From assembly GCA_944376975.1 (NCBI GenBank), contig CALWEE010000025.1:1-13157 (forward strand): 13,157 bases of DNA, read 5' to 3'. A program made the translations under genes and the position numbers. Source of the DNA: an uncultured Lachnospiraceae bacterium. GTDB lineage: Bacteria; Bacillota; Clostridia; Lachnospirales; Lachnospiraceae. Every line of letters begins with the position of its first letter. The first letter of the stretch is position 1. The notes beneath the pieces were generated by a model. That model was given only the letters and a program-made list of their open reading frames with translations. It ran no database searches and was not told the origin of the DNA. Positions 6,899 through 13,157 of the stretch are shown here, piece by piece.

Positions 6899-6920
6899 AA
6901 AGTTGTAAAAAAGTTGTAAA
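6899..6920 (+). promoter_or_regulatory. Perfect 11-bp tandem repeat, likely response-regulator operator
   Basis: AAAGTTGTAAA occurs twice head to tail, at 6899-6909 and 6910-6920, immediately after the reductase stop. It can be read as TTGTAA-N5-TTGTAA, the 11-bp direct-repeat spacing used by OmpR/PhoB-family regulators (B. subtilis PhoP boxes have the same geometry). It lies about 40 bp upstream of the candidate -10 box of the OmpR-type regulator gene, so autoregulation is the natural reading. The assignment is inference from spacing and context. Confidence 0.5.
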
Positions 6921-6933
6921 TTTTCGCGCGAAC

Positions 6934-6964
6934 TTTACCTTTGGGTACGGTTTTGGGTTAAAAT
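6934..6964 (+). promoter_or_regulatory. Candidate promoter of the two-component operon
   Basis: TAAAAT (6959-6964) matches the -10 consensus at five of six positions. The best upstream -35, TTTACC (6934-6939), is weak and 19 bp away. A weak -35 fits a promoter that needs an activator bound at the tandem repeat upstream. The motif TTTGGGT also occurs twice in the spacer, 12 bp apart (6940-6946 and 6952-6958). Confidence 0.4.
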
Positions 6965-7000
6965 GGAGGAGAATCGAGAGGAAGGGGAGCGTGTGATAAA

Positions 7001-7657
7001 ATGAAGATCCGCATATTGGTCGTGGAGGATGAACAGCACATCGGGCAGATGATCGAGGCCGCCCTGGGGCTGGCCGGTTATGAATGTGAAGTATGTGATA
7101 ATGGACAGGATGCTGTGGAGAAAGTACGAAAGTCGCATTACGATCTGATGCTCTTAGATATCATGCTGCCGCACATGAACGGCTTTGAAGTGATGGAAGA
7201 AGTCAAAAGCCGTGAGATCCCTGTCATCTTCCTGACCGCGCTTCAGGATGTGACCGACAAAGTAAAAGGCCTTCGGTTGGGCGCGGAAGACTATATCGTC
7301 AAACCTTTTGAGATCATGGAACTTCTGGCCCGGATCGAAGTCGTTTTAAGACGCTATAAAAAACATACGGAAGTGCTGGAATATCGGGACATACGCGTTT
7401 ATCCGGACCGGCATCTGGTGGAGAAAGCGGGAAGAGGGGTCTACCTGACGCCGAAAGAATTTGACCTTTTCGTATTTTTCGTGCGGAACAAAGATATCGC
7501 CATCGGACGGGACCGGCTTTTGGCTGCCGTCTGGGGCTATGAGTTTATGGGAGAAAGCCGGACGGTGGACATACACGTGCAGCAGCTTCGGAAAAAGCTG
7601 GATCTTTCCGACCAGCTGATCACCATACCGAAACTGGGCTATCGTCTGGAAAGTTAG
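7001..7657 (+). CDS. OmpR-family response regulator
   Basis: Cytoplasmic DNA-binding regulator of 218 aa. The receiver domain (about 1-118) has the acidic pair Glu9/Asp10, the phospho-acceptor Asp53 in LMLLDIMLP, Thr79 in FLTA, and Lys101 in VKPF. The C-terminal winged-helix domain (about 125-218) shows LTPKEFDLF and the recognition-helix pattern SRTVDIHVQQLRKKL, followed by the wing IPKLGYRLES. The ATG is preceded by AAGGGGAG (6982-6989), 11 nt away. It is the first gene of an operon with the histidine kinase: its TAG stop overlaps the kinase's ribosome binding site. The kinase presumably phosphorylates Asp53, and the regulator may bind the 11-bp repeats at 6899-6920. The stimulus and regulon cannot be told from sequence. 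Confidence 0.95.
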   Translation: MKIRILVVEDEQHIGQMIEAALGLAGYECEVCDNGQDAVEKVRKSHYDLMLLDIMLPHMNGFEVMEEVKSREIPVIFLTALQDVTDKVKGLRLGAEDYIVKPFEIMELLARIEVVLRRYKKHTEVLEYRDIRVYPDRHLVEKAGRGVYLTPKEFDLFVFFVRNKDIAIGRDRLLAAVWGYEFMGESRTVDIHVQQLRKKLDLSDQLITIPKLGYRLES

Positions 7658-7666
7658 GAGGATGCC

Positions 7667-9166
7667 ATGAAATTATGGCAGAAGATCTTTCTCGCGGTCT
7701 TTGTCCTGATGGTCGTCTGCATAAGCGGGACCGGAGATATCACGATCATAAGAAGTTACTGGATGATGGTGGATACAGCCAGGGACCGGGCCGCGTCGGA
7801 AATGGAATATATCGCGTCCGGCCTGAACAGCCAGGTGCTGTATGAACGCCTGCTCAATGATAATCTCTGGATATCCGAGGACAAAGTCAATGAGATCATC
7901 GAAAAATGGATGGAGGAAAACGGCGGTCAGCGTTTGTTCATCTATTCGGAAAATCCGGATACGGGCGTGCTGTATGAAAAAGAAAAGACGGCCGCGGCCG
8001 CGGCTCTCGGCGGCCAGACCGGACAAAGGAGCGAAAAATTGGCCGGGCAGATCGAAAAGACCGATCAGCGCCTGTCCGAGATCGTATCGGAAAACGAACG
8101 GCATTACATACTGACCGGGATCCGGTGGGAGCCGTCCGGACGGATCTATTATCTGATCACCTGGTCAGATATATCCGATATCTATCAAAGCGTGGACAGC
8201 CAGCTCCGATTTCAGATGATCTTCGGCGCGGTGTTATCGCTTGTCGCGGGCGGCGTCCTGATCGTCATGGTGAACCGGATGCTGGAACCTTTGCGCCGGA
8301 TCAACAGAGGCCTCAGGGTCATCGCGAAAGGCCGGTATCAGACCCGGCTTCCGGAGAAAAAGTGGTCGCCGGAGATGCGGGAACTGGCTCAGAACATCAA
8401 TGTGATGGCCCAGTCCGTGGAAAACCATACGGAAAAGCTGAAGCTGCAGGCGGAAAACCGAAGACAGTTCGTGGACAGCCTGGCCCACGAGATGAAAACG
8501 CCGCTCACATCCATCCTGGGATTCGCGGATATGCTGCGCATCAGCCGGAAGATCCCGGAAGAAAAGAAAGCGGAATACGCGGATATCATATTTGAGGAGG
8601 CCAAGCGGCTTAAAAACCTTTCCGGAAAGCTCATGGAGCTGTCCATGACCAAGCATGTGGACCTGGATGTGGCCATGGTATCCGCGAAAGAACTGGTGAT
8701 GGAGCTTAAAAAGACGCTGGCGCCCCTGCTGGCGCAGAAGCGCGCCCGTCTGATGACCAAAACGGAAGATATGCTTGTTCCCATGGACAGGGAACTGATG
8801 AAATCGGTTTTCTACAACCTGATCGAAAACGCCTGCAAAGCGTCAAAAGACGGGCAGAGTATCCTGTTTACGGCAGAACGGCAGGATGACCAGGCGGTCT
8901 TTCGCGTCACGGACAAAGGTATCGGTATGTCGGAAAAAGACGTGAAGATGGCCATGGAGCCTTTTTTCATGGTGGACAAGCTGGCCTCCAGACAGGCCGG
9001 CGGGACAGGACTGGGATTGATGCTGTGCTTTGAGATCGTCCGGCAGCATAAAGGCCGGATCCATATCGACAGCCAAATCGGCAAGGGCACGACGGTGACC
9101 GTCAGCCTGCCTCTGAGTGTTCCGCCAGAGGAAGATAAGGATGAGAAGGAGGAAGCGCGAGGATGA
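7667..9166 (+). CDS. Membrane sensor histidine kinase (HAMP, HisKA, HATPase_c)
   Basis: Sensor kinase of 499 aa with two membrane segments, about 6-23 and 183-202. These flank an extracytoplasmic sensor domain of about 160 residues with no recognised fold. A HAMP linker (about 203-255) follows, then the dimerisation/H-box with the phospho-accepting His274 in SLAHEMKTPLTSILGF, the N-box NLIENACKAS (384-393), the G1 box DKGIGM (416-421) and the G2 box GGTGLGL (445-451). All catalytic motifs are intact. The sensor domain holds a low-complexity stretch, TAAAAALGGQTGQ (108-120), on GC-rich DNA. AGGAGG (7656-7661) lies 5 nt before the ATG and overlaps the stop of the regulator gene. Its own stop overlaps the next gene by 4 nt (ATGA), so all three genes are probably cotranscribed and translationally coupled. 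Confidence 0.95.
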   Translation: MKLWQKIFLAVFVLMVVCISGTGDITIIRSYWMMVDTARDRAASEMEYIASGLNSQVLYERLLNDNLWISEDKVNEIIEKWMEENGGQRLFIYSENPDTGVLYEKEKTAAAAALGGQTGQRSEKLAGQIEKTDQRLSEIVSENERHYILTGIRWEPSGRIYYLITWSDISDIYQSVDSQLRFQMIFGAVLSLVAGGVLIVMVNRMLEPLRRINRGLRVIAKGRYQTRLPEKKWSPEMRELAQNINVMAQSVENHTEKLKLQAENRRQFVDSLAHEMKTPLTSILGFADMLRISRKIPEEKKAEYADIIFEEAKRLKNLSGKLMELSMTKHVDLDVAMVSAKELVMELKKTLAPLLAQKRARLMTKTEDMLVPMDRELMKSVFYNLIENACKASKDGQSILFTAERQDDQAVFRVTDKGIGMSEKDVKMAMEPFFMVDKLASRQAGGTGLGLMLCFEIVRQHKGRIHIDSQIGKGTTVTVSLPLSVPPEEDKDEKEEARG

Positions 9167-9975
9167 AGATCATAAAAGCCGTTCTCCTGGTCTTTCTTCT
9201 GACAGGGATGCTTTTTGGCGGAACAGCGGTGGTCCATCTGTACATCCGGAATACGCAGGATCAGGTCGTGGTGACCGACCGGCAGTATGCCATGGGCTAT
9301 TCCATGCCGGCCATATCGGAAGAGACCCGATTCTATCCATGGACCCAGTTTGACCGGAGTCAGAGCGTCTGCCTGAAGGATATGGCCGATGATCAGACGG
9401 AAACGTATCTGGATCTTATGACCACCATCCAGGAATATCTTTCGGTATACGGCCTGTATCCGGAAGCGGCGGATCTGGAGGCGAACACGTGGCTGGAGGG
9501 TACATACATTTATGTGGACCAGTGCCCGCTCCTCATAGACGTGAACGGCAGCCGACAGAAGTTTTATGTGGATTTCTGCATGGAACAGACCCAGACGCGT
9601 CTGATATCCGTGCATTATTATGATGTGAAGGATGAGGAGACGCTTATTACAGGACTTTCACAGGAGGAAGAAAAACAGCTGCTGCAGGCCTGGGACGATT
9701 ATTACGTCATGTTTGGCAATATCGGCGGGGAATACGCGGAGGAGAGCGTGTCCAGCGCCTTGTATAGCCTGATCAGCAGGAAACTGTATAACGGAGAATA
9801 TGGATCGCTTGTCAGCGGCAATGAGATCGTGCTCGTACTGGAAACGGAGACGGAGGAATACGACGCGCTGGGCGACCAGGTGTTTTTGGAAGGGATCGGA
9901 CCGACGACGATCCTGCTTTATTACAGCCCGTCGTATCAATGGATACACGGGATAACGATCTATGAAAGCAAATGA
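9163..9975 (+). CDS. Membrane-anchored extracytoplasmic protein of unknown function, third gene of the two-component operon
   Basis: I do not recognise a family. The 270-aa product begins MKIIKAVLLVFLLTGMLFGG: a short basic start and a hydrophobic segment (about 5-26) that is a signal anchor or signal peptide. There is no lipobox cysteine. The remaining 245 residues are hydrophilic, acidic and rich in Tyr, Asp and Glu, with three cysteines (70, 121, 139) and no further membrane segment, so the body should face outside. The ATG overlaps the kinase stop as ATGA, with GAAGGAGG (9145-9152) 10 nt upstream. Strict coupling to a sensor kinase suggests an accessory protein that modulates sensing or signal processing, similar in principle to YycH/YycI beside WalK, though no sequence relation to them is seen. 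The operon terminator follows 2 nt after the stop. Confidence 0.85.
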   Translation: MKIIKAVLLVFLLTGMLFGGTAVVHLYIRNTQDQVVVTDRQYAMGYSMPAISEETRFYPWTQFDRSQSVCLKDMADDQTETYLDLMTTIQEYLSVYGLYPEAADLEANTWLEGTYIYVDQCPLLIDVNGSRQKFYVDFCMEQTQTRLISVHYYDVKDEETLITGLSQEEEKQLLQAWDDYYVMFGNIGGEYAEESVSSALYSLISRKLYNGEYGSLVSGNEIVLVLETETEEYDALGDQVFLEGIGPTTILLYYSPSYQWIHGITIYESK

Positions 9976-9977
9976 GT

Positions 9978-10008
9978 AAGGGGCTGCGCGCGCGCAGCCC
10001 CTTTTTTT
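9978..10008 (+). terminator. Intrinsic terminator, perfect palindrome plus T7
   Basis: Positions 9978-9990 are exactly complementary to 9991-10003. They give a 26-nt perfect palindrome whose centre is alternating GC, followed by seven T residues (10002-10008). It ends the two-component operon. The TAA stop of the convergent M18 gene (10007-10009 on the minus strand) lies inside the T-tract, so the two genes share this boundary. Confidence 0.95.
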
Positions 10009-11314
10009 AGACGGCCTGATCCGGACCGTTTTCCGAAAAATAGGCGATCATAAGTTTTTCCAGGGATGCCTGGTCTTTAACGCCCATGGTTTCTCTGGCG
10101 GCGTGCATGGCCAGGATGGGAACGCCGATGTCTACGGTGACCATCGGCATGAGGGATGAGAGCATGCTCCCGATGGTGCTGCCGCCTTTTTTGCCGGAAT
10201 GTTTCGCGAAGCGCTGGAAAGGTATGCCGTGTTTTTCACAGAGCCCCCGGATGATGGCCACGCCTTCGCAGTCCCAGGCGTAGCCCTGCCGGCTGTCGGT
10301 CTTGATGACAACGCCTTTGCCGCAGACCGGACGGTTGACGGGATCGTACACGGCCGGATAATTGGGATGGAAGGCATGGGCCACATCCACGGACAGGAGC
10401 ATGCCGGAAAGCATATGCCCGATCGGATCGGCGGATGGAGAAAGACCTGCGTAGATCTTTTCGGTCACGATGCGCAAAAGCGCGGAATCGGCGCCTTGTT
10501 TCGTGCGGCTCCCGATCTCCTCGTTGTCAAAAAGGGCGATGATATTGACGCCGCTTTTTCGCCGGCCGTTTATGATCCCGGTGAGCAGAGCGCTCACGGA
10601 AGTCAGGTTGTCCAGACGGGGCGAAGAAAGGAACGCGCCGTCAAGTCCGACGATCTCCGGAGATTCCCGGTCATATACGTACAGTTCAAAATCCAGTATA
10701 TCCGATGGAAGACAGCCAAGTTCCCTGGCCAGAGCGTTAAGGAAAGCCGACGGCTCCCCATCGCCGGAAAGGGCGGCCAGAGGGCGCAGATGCGTCTGGG
10801 CGTCCACGGGAGTCCCTTCGTTCGCTTTCGGATCCATATGGATGGCCAGGCTCGGGATGGTAAAGACAGGCTTTTCAAAATCCACCAGGCGGATGTCCGG
10901 ATGGAAGATATCGGAAGACGCGAGGGCTACTTTGCCGGCCGTCGATAATGGCCGGTCAAAAAAGGAGCGCAGGAGCGGGCCGCCGTAAACTTCCGTGTTC
11001 AATACGGTATAGTCGCCAACGGCCATATCCGGAGACGGTTTGATCTTTAAAGCCGGAAAGTCGGTGTGGGCGGCCGCGAAACGGGGCGGCTGCAAAAGCG
11101 CGCCGTCATCGCCTGTGGTAAAGGCGAACAGTTGGCCGTCGAAAGGACGGCAGTAATATTTTCCGCCGGGGGACAGTCGCCATTCATCCCGCGGATCCAG
11201 CGGGAGAAAACCTTCCTTTTCAAGACGGGCCGCCGCCCGCTCGGCCACGTGGAAGGGGGAAGTCCCCCGTTTTATCAGTTCTTCAAGTTCCGTGAGGAAA
11301 TTTTGTTCCTGCAT
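10007..11314 (-). CDS. M18 family aminopeptidase
   Basis: Cytosolic dinuclear-zinc aminopeptidase of the M18 (aspartyl aminopeptidase) family, expected to remove N-terminal acidic or neutral residues from peptides. It is 435 aa, normal for the family. The likely metal ligands and catalytic residues are present: His83 in AAHTDFPALKIKP, Asp235 in SPRLDNLTS, the Glu265-Glu266 pair in FDNEEIGS, Asp310 in SVDVAHAFHPN, and His404 in MHAARETMG. The late loop reads KHSGKKGGSTIGS, keeping the family GGSTIG core. Two ATGs lie 6 nt apart (minus starts 11320 and 11314). GGAGG (plus 11323-11327) is only 2 nt from the first but 8 nt from the second, so I chose the second. It is transcribed alone, convergent with the two-component operon and divergent from degV. 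Confidence 0.93.
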   Translation of the reverse strand: MQEQNFLTELEELIKRGTSPFHVAERAAARLEKEGFLPLDPRDEWRLSPGGKYYCRPFDGQLFAFTTGDDGALLQPPRFAAAHTDFPALKIKPSPDMAVGDYTVLNTEVYGGPLLRSFFDRPLSTAGKVALASSDIFHPDIRLVDFEKPVFTIPSLAIHMDPKANEGTPVDAQTHLRPLAALSGDGEPSAFLNALARELGCLPSDILDFELYVYDRESPEIVGLDGAFLSSPRLDNLTSVSALLTGIINGRRKSGVNIIALFDNEEIGSRTKQGADSALLRIVTEKIYAGLSPSADPIGHMLSGMLLSVDVAHAFHPNYPAVYDPVNRPVCGKGVVIKTDSRQGYAWDCEGVAIIRGLCEKHGIPFQRFAKHSGKKGGSTIGSMLSSLMPMVTVDIGVPILAMHAARETMGVKDQASLEKLMIAYFSENGPDQAV

Positions 11315-11339
11315 ATACATAACCTCCGATCTTCAGGTT

Positions 11340-11348
11340 ATTGTATCA
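11340..11348 (-). promoter_or_regulatory. Candidate extended -10 promoter of the M18 gene
   Basis: On the minus strand TGATACAAT (TGn plus TACAAT, five of six to consensus) lies 26 nt upstream of the chosen start codon. No clear -35 is seen. An overlapping TATGAT is an alternative -10. Confidence 0.35.
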
Positions 11349-11385
11349 TACAGGCCGGTGAAAAGAAAGGATAAGCCAAAAAGAC

Positions 11386-11414
11386 TTGCCCTTTTATATA
11401 ATCTATGTTACGAT
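11386..11414 (+). promoter_or_regulatory. Candidate degV promoter region
   Basis: TTGCCC (11386-11391) and TACGAT (11409-11414) are 17 bp apart, each matching consensus at four of six. A perfect TATAAT (11397-11402) lies between them but lacks a good -35. Either would give a leader of about 50-60 nt before the degV start. The exact site is uncertain. Confidence 0.3.
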
Positions 11415-11469
11415 TAGTAGTAATGAAAACCATGTTATAAAGTCTTGGAGAGTATGGAGGACTGAAGAT

Positions 11470-12309
11470 ATGAAGTACCGCATTGTGGGAGACAGTTGTC
11501 TCGATCTGACAGAAGAATTAAGGAATATGGATAACCTGACGATCGTTCCGCTGGTCCTGCAAGTGGATGGGGTGGATTACGTGGACGACAGCAGCTTCGA
11601 TCAGAAGCGTTTTCTGAGGGCGGTGGCCGAGTCTGCCGAGTGCCCCAAGTCAAGCTGCCCATCGCCGGAAAGCTTCAAAGAAGCCTATGGCGACGATGAC
11701 ACGGCGGTCTTTGGCGTGACGTTGTCCGCCGAGTTATCCGGTTCGTACAACAGCGCCATGATCGGCCGGCAGCTCGCCCTGGAGGAACATCCGGATAAAA
11801 AGATCCATATCTTCAATTCCCGGTCCGCTTCGGTGGGACAGACCCTCATTGCCATGAAGATCGTCGAGTGCGCCAAGGCCGGGTGCGATTTTGAAGAGAC
11901 GGTGGAGAAAGTGGAAGCCTATATCGATAAGCAGCAGACCATGTTCGTTCTTGAAAACCTGGAGACGCTGCGCAAGAACGGGCGTCTGACAGGCGTGAAA
12001 GCCACGCTGGTCAGCGTGCTGAACATCAAACCGGTCATGATCGCCACGCCCCGGGGAACGATCGATCAGAAAAGCCTGGGCAGGGGCATGAAAAAAGCGG
12101 TCATGAAGATGGCGGAGGAAGTGGGCGGCCTGGTAAAAGATACGGAAGACCGGGTATTCGGCATTGCCCACTGCAACTGTTATGAACGGGCCATTACCCT
12201 GAAAAAAGAGATCCTGAAACGCTATCATTTCCGCGACGTGATCATCGTCAATACGGCGGGCGTGAGTACCATGTACGCCAATGACGGCGGTGTCATCGTA
12301 GCGTTTTAA
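11470..12309 (+). CDS. DegV family fatty-acid-binding protein
   Basis: Cytoplasmic two-domain EDD-fold protein of 279 aa, typical for DegV. Family members bind a single long-chain fatty acid, and several (FakB) present it to the kinase FakA for phosphorylation. The visible pattern is IVGDSCLDL (5-13) at the N-terminus, SSCPSPESF (61-69), the ligand-loop TLSAELSGSYNSA (84-96), FNSRSASVGQ (115-124), LENLETLRKNGRL (161-173), and the C-terminal end STMYANDGGVIVAF. The ATG at 11470 has GGAGG (11456-11460) nine bases upstream; an upstream TTG at 11386 would add a non-conserved extension and is rejected. No fakA/dak-like gene is in the window, so which fatty acid it binds, and whether it feeds phospholipid synthesis, cannot be said. 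It is a single-gene unit ending at the terminator at 12336. Confidence 0.93.
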   Translation: MKYRIVGDSCLDLTEELRNMDNLTIVPLVLQVDGVDYVDDSSFDQKRFLRAVAESAECPKSSCPSPESFKEAYGDDDTAVFGVTLSAELSGSYNSAMIGRQLALEEHPDKKIHIFNSRSASVGQTLIAMKIVECAKAGCDFEETVEKVEAYIDKQQTMFVLENLETLRKNGRLTGVKATLVSVLNIKPVMIATPRGTIDQKSLGRGMKKAVMKMAEEVGGLVKDTEDRVFGIAHCNCYERAITLKKEILKRYHFRDVIIVNTAGVSTMYANDGGVIVAF

Positions 12310-12335
12310 CGGCGATATCCGGCAAAATATATCCC

Positions 12336-12372
12336 AAACAGCAGGAACAGACAAAGTTTCTGCTGTTTTTTT
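12336..12372 (+). terminator. Intrinsic terminator after degV
   Basis: Arms 12336-12348 and 12356-12368 form a 13-bp stem with one G/T wobble and the 7-nt loop AGACAAA, followed by a T-tract through 12372. It lies 27 nt after the degV stop. The last two T residues are also the first two bases of the next promoter's -35 box. Confidence 0.93.
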
Positions 12373-12399
12373 GACATTTGGCGGGTTTTGCTGTAAAAT
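12371..12399 (+). promoter_or_regulatory. Near-consensus sigma-A promoter of the LTA-synthase-like gene
   Basis: A perfect -35 TTGACA (12371-12376), a 17-bp spacer and TAAAAT (12394-12399, five of six to consensus). Transcription should start near 12406, giving a leader of about 38 nt before the GTG start at 12444. It is the strongest promoter visible in the window. Confidence 0.9.
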
Positions 12400-12443
12400 A
12401 TCAAGGCTATCAAACGAAACAGATTTTTTTGCAGGAGAGAAAA

Positions 12444-13157
12444 GTGGAAAAAATACGAAATGGGCACGATCGGGCGCGGATACTGGGGAAACTGTGTTTC
12501 CTGGCGGCGACGCCGGTCATGGCTTTTTATATCGTCCAGCTGATCTACGGCGGCTATCCGTGGGATTACGCGCCGCTGACGGTCGCGGGGAATGCCGTAT
12601 GTATCGGCGCCGTTTACTATATCTTAAGCGCGCTGACCGGCCGGATTGCCCTGTGCAGCGTCTTGGTATGCCTTCTGGCGGCGATCGTCGGGACGGCCAA
12701 TTATTATGTGGATACCTTCCGGGGCAATCCCATCCTCCCATGGGATTTCAAAGCGCTGGAGACCGCGATGGCTGTGTCGGGCAATTATCATTATCATTTT
12801 ACGTGGCAGATCCTTTTCGTCGCCGTCCTCCTTTTCCTGGCGGCAGGCGTGTTTTACAGAAAAAAGATATATGGCCGCGTCCGGCTGTGGAGCGTCTGGT
12901 TCCGCCTGACCCTTTTAGCCATCGGACTGTGCTGTATGGCGCCGATCCTCCATCCGGAGATCCTGGACGCCATGGGGATCACTTCGGACGTGTGGGACCA
13001 GGGACGATCCTATAAAGAAAAAGGCGTGGTCGGCGCGTTTTTGAGCAATCTGCTGTTCATCGACGTGGATGTGCAGGAAGGGTATTCCAAAGAAGCGTGG
13101 CAGGAACTGGTGGATACCGGAAAGAAAGGTAAAGGCGAGACGGGCAGAACGGCTGCC
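12444..13157 (+). CDS. LTA synthase-like / sulfatase-family membrane protein, N-terminal part (3' end cut off)
   Basis: The frame opens with GTG at 12444, has GGAGAG (12434-12439) just upstream, and stays open to the window edge (238 codons seen). The product starts MEKIRNGHDRARILGK and has five hydrophobic segments, about 16-34, 43-63, 66-86, 120-137 and 151-168. Between the third and fourth lies NYYVDTFRGNPILPWDFKAL (86-105). After the fifth come SYKEKGVVGAFLSNL (189-203) and QEGYSKE. This resembles the membrane half of LtaS-type proteins of Firmicutes, whose outward-facing sulfatase-fold domain transfers glycerol phosphate to lipoteichoic acid or acts as another alkaline-phosphatase-superfamily enzyme. 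The catalytic domain would lie beyond 13157 and cannot be checked. A cell-envelope role is likely. Other frames here are open for up to about 210 codons but lack this start, ribosome site and hydrophobic pattern. Confidence 0.8.
   Translation, partial: MEKIRNGHDRARILGKLCFLAATPVMAFYIVQLIYGGYPWDYAPLTVAGNAVCIGAVYYILSALTGRIALCSVLVCLLAAIVGTANYYVDTFRGNPILPWDFKALETAMAVSGNYHYHFTWQILFVAVLLFLAAGVFYRKKIYGRVRLWSVWFRLTLLAIGLCCMAPILHPEILDAMGITSDVWDQGRSYKEKGVVGAFLSNLLFIDVDVQEGYSKEAWQELVDTGKKGKGETGRTAA

Noticed and set aside
6923..6932. TTCGCGCGAA palindrome as a terminator for the reductase gene
   Set aside because: The stem is too short, with no room for a loop, and no T-run follows. It could be a minor binding site, but nothing supports that further.
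10199..10948. 249-codon plus-strand frame inside the M18 gene
   Set aside because: The opposite strand encodes a full M18 peptidase with all metal ligands; the plus-strand product resembles nothing.
11386..11469. N-terminal extension of degV from a TTG at 11386
   Set aside because: The extension overlaps the promoter-like AT-rich region, is not DegV-like, and a well-spaced GGAGG precedes the ATG at 11470.
12371..13015. 214-codon plus-strand frame near the right end
   Set aside because: It begins inside the promoter -35 box, is Arg/Gly/Pro-rich without membrane segments, and is out of phase with the GTG-started membrane protein that fits promoter, ribosome site and family pattern.

Overview
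The window looks like a chromosomal segment of a moderately GC-rich Clostridia-class Firmicute, most like Lachnospiraceae. The reasons are the DUF1385 membrane gene next to prmC and prfA, strong purine-rich Shine-Dalgarno sites, sigma-A-like promoters, a DegV protein with a clostridial-type C-terminus, an M18 aminopeptidase, a ferredoxin-like aldo/keto reductase, and an LTA-synthase-like membrane gene. No phage, transposase, CRISPR, tRNA or rRNA gene was seen. The genus assignment is inference from gene content only.

Left part (1-5040, + strand): a tight cluster of a DUF1385 membrane protein (5' end cut by the window), prmC, prfA, a class I PLP aminotransferase and hisC. Junctions overlap by 14 and 16 nt, or have gaps of 1 and 19 nt. 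PrmC methylates the GGQ glutamine of RF1, so prmC-prfA is a functional pair. The cluster ends at a 21-bp hairpin that also lies at the 3' end of the convergent trxA gene (5064-5372, - strand).

Middle (5373-5890): a 518-nt stretch with no credible gene, and the most unusual part of the window. It holds an extended -10 promoter (5478-5483), a 61-nt imperfect palindrome (5508-5568) that would fold as a long RNA hairpin whose lower-stem mismatches are all G/A, and then an array of 70-nt purine-rich repeats (5574-5840) with a hairpin inside it. This leads directly into an iron-sulfur aldo/keto reductase (5891-6898).

Right-middle (6899-10004): an OmpR-type response regulator, its histidine kinase, and a membrane-anchored extracytoplasmic protein of unknown function, in one operon. 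A perfect 11-bp tandem repeat upstream looks like an OmpR-family operator, and a perfect-palindrome terminator closes the operon. The M18 aminopeptidase (- strand) converges on that terminator.

Right end (11315-13157): a short divergent promoter region, a DegV-family fatty-acid-binding protein, an intrinsic terminator whose U-tract overlaps the -35 box of a near-consensus promoter, and a GTG-started membrane protein. That last protein resembles the N-terminal membrane domain of LTA synthase-type proteins and runs off the window edge.

The coding content is mostly housekeeping. The best candidates for something undescribed are the structured, repeat-bearing leader at 5478-5890 and the unknown third gene of the two-component operon.
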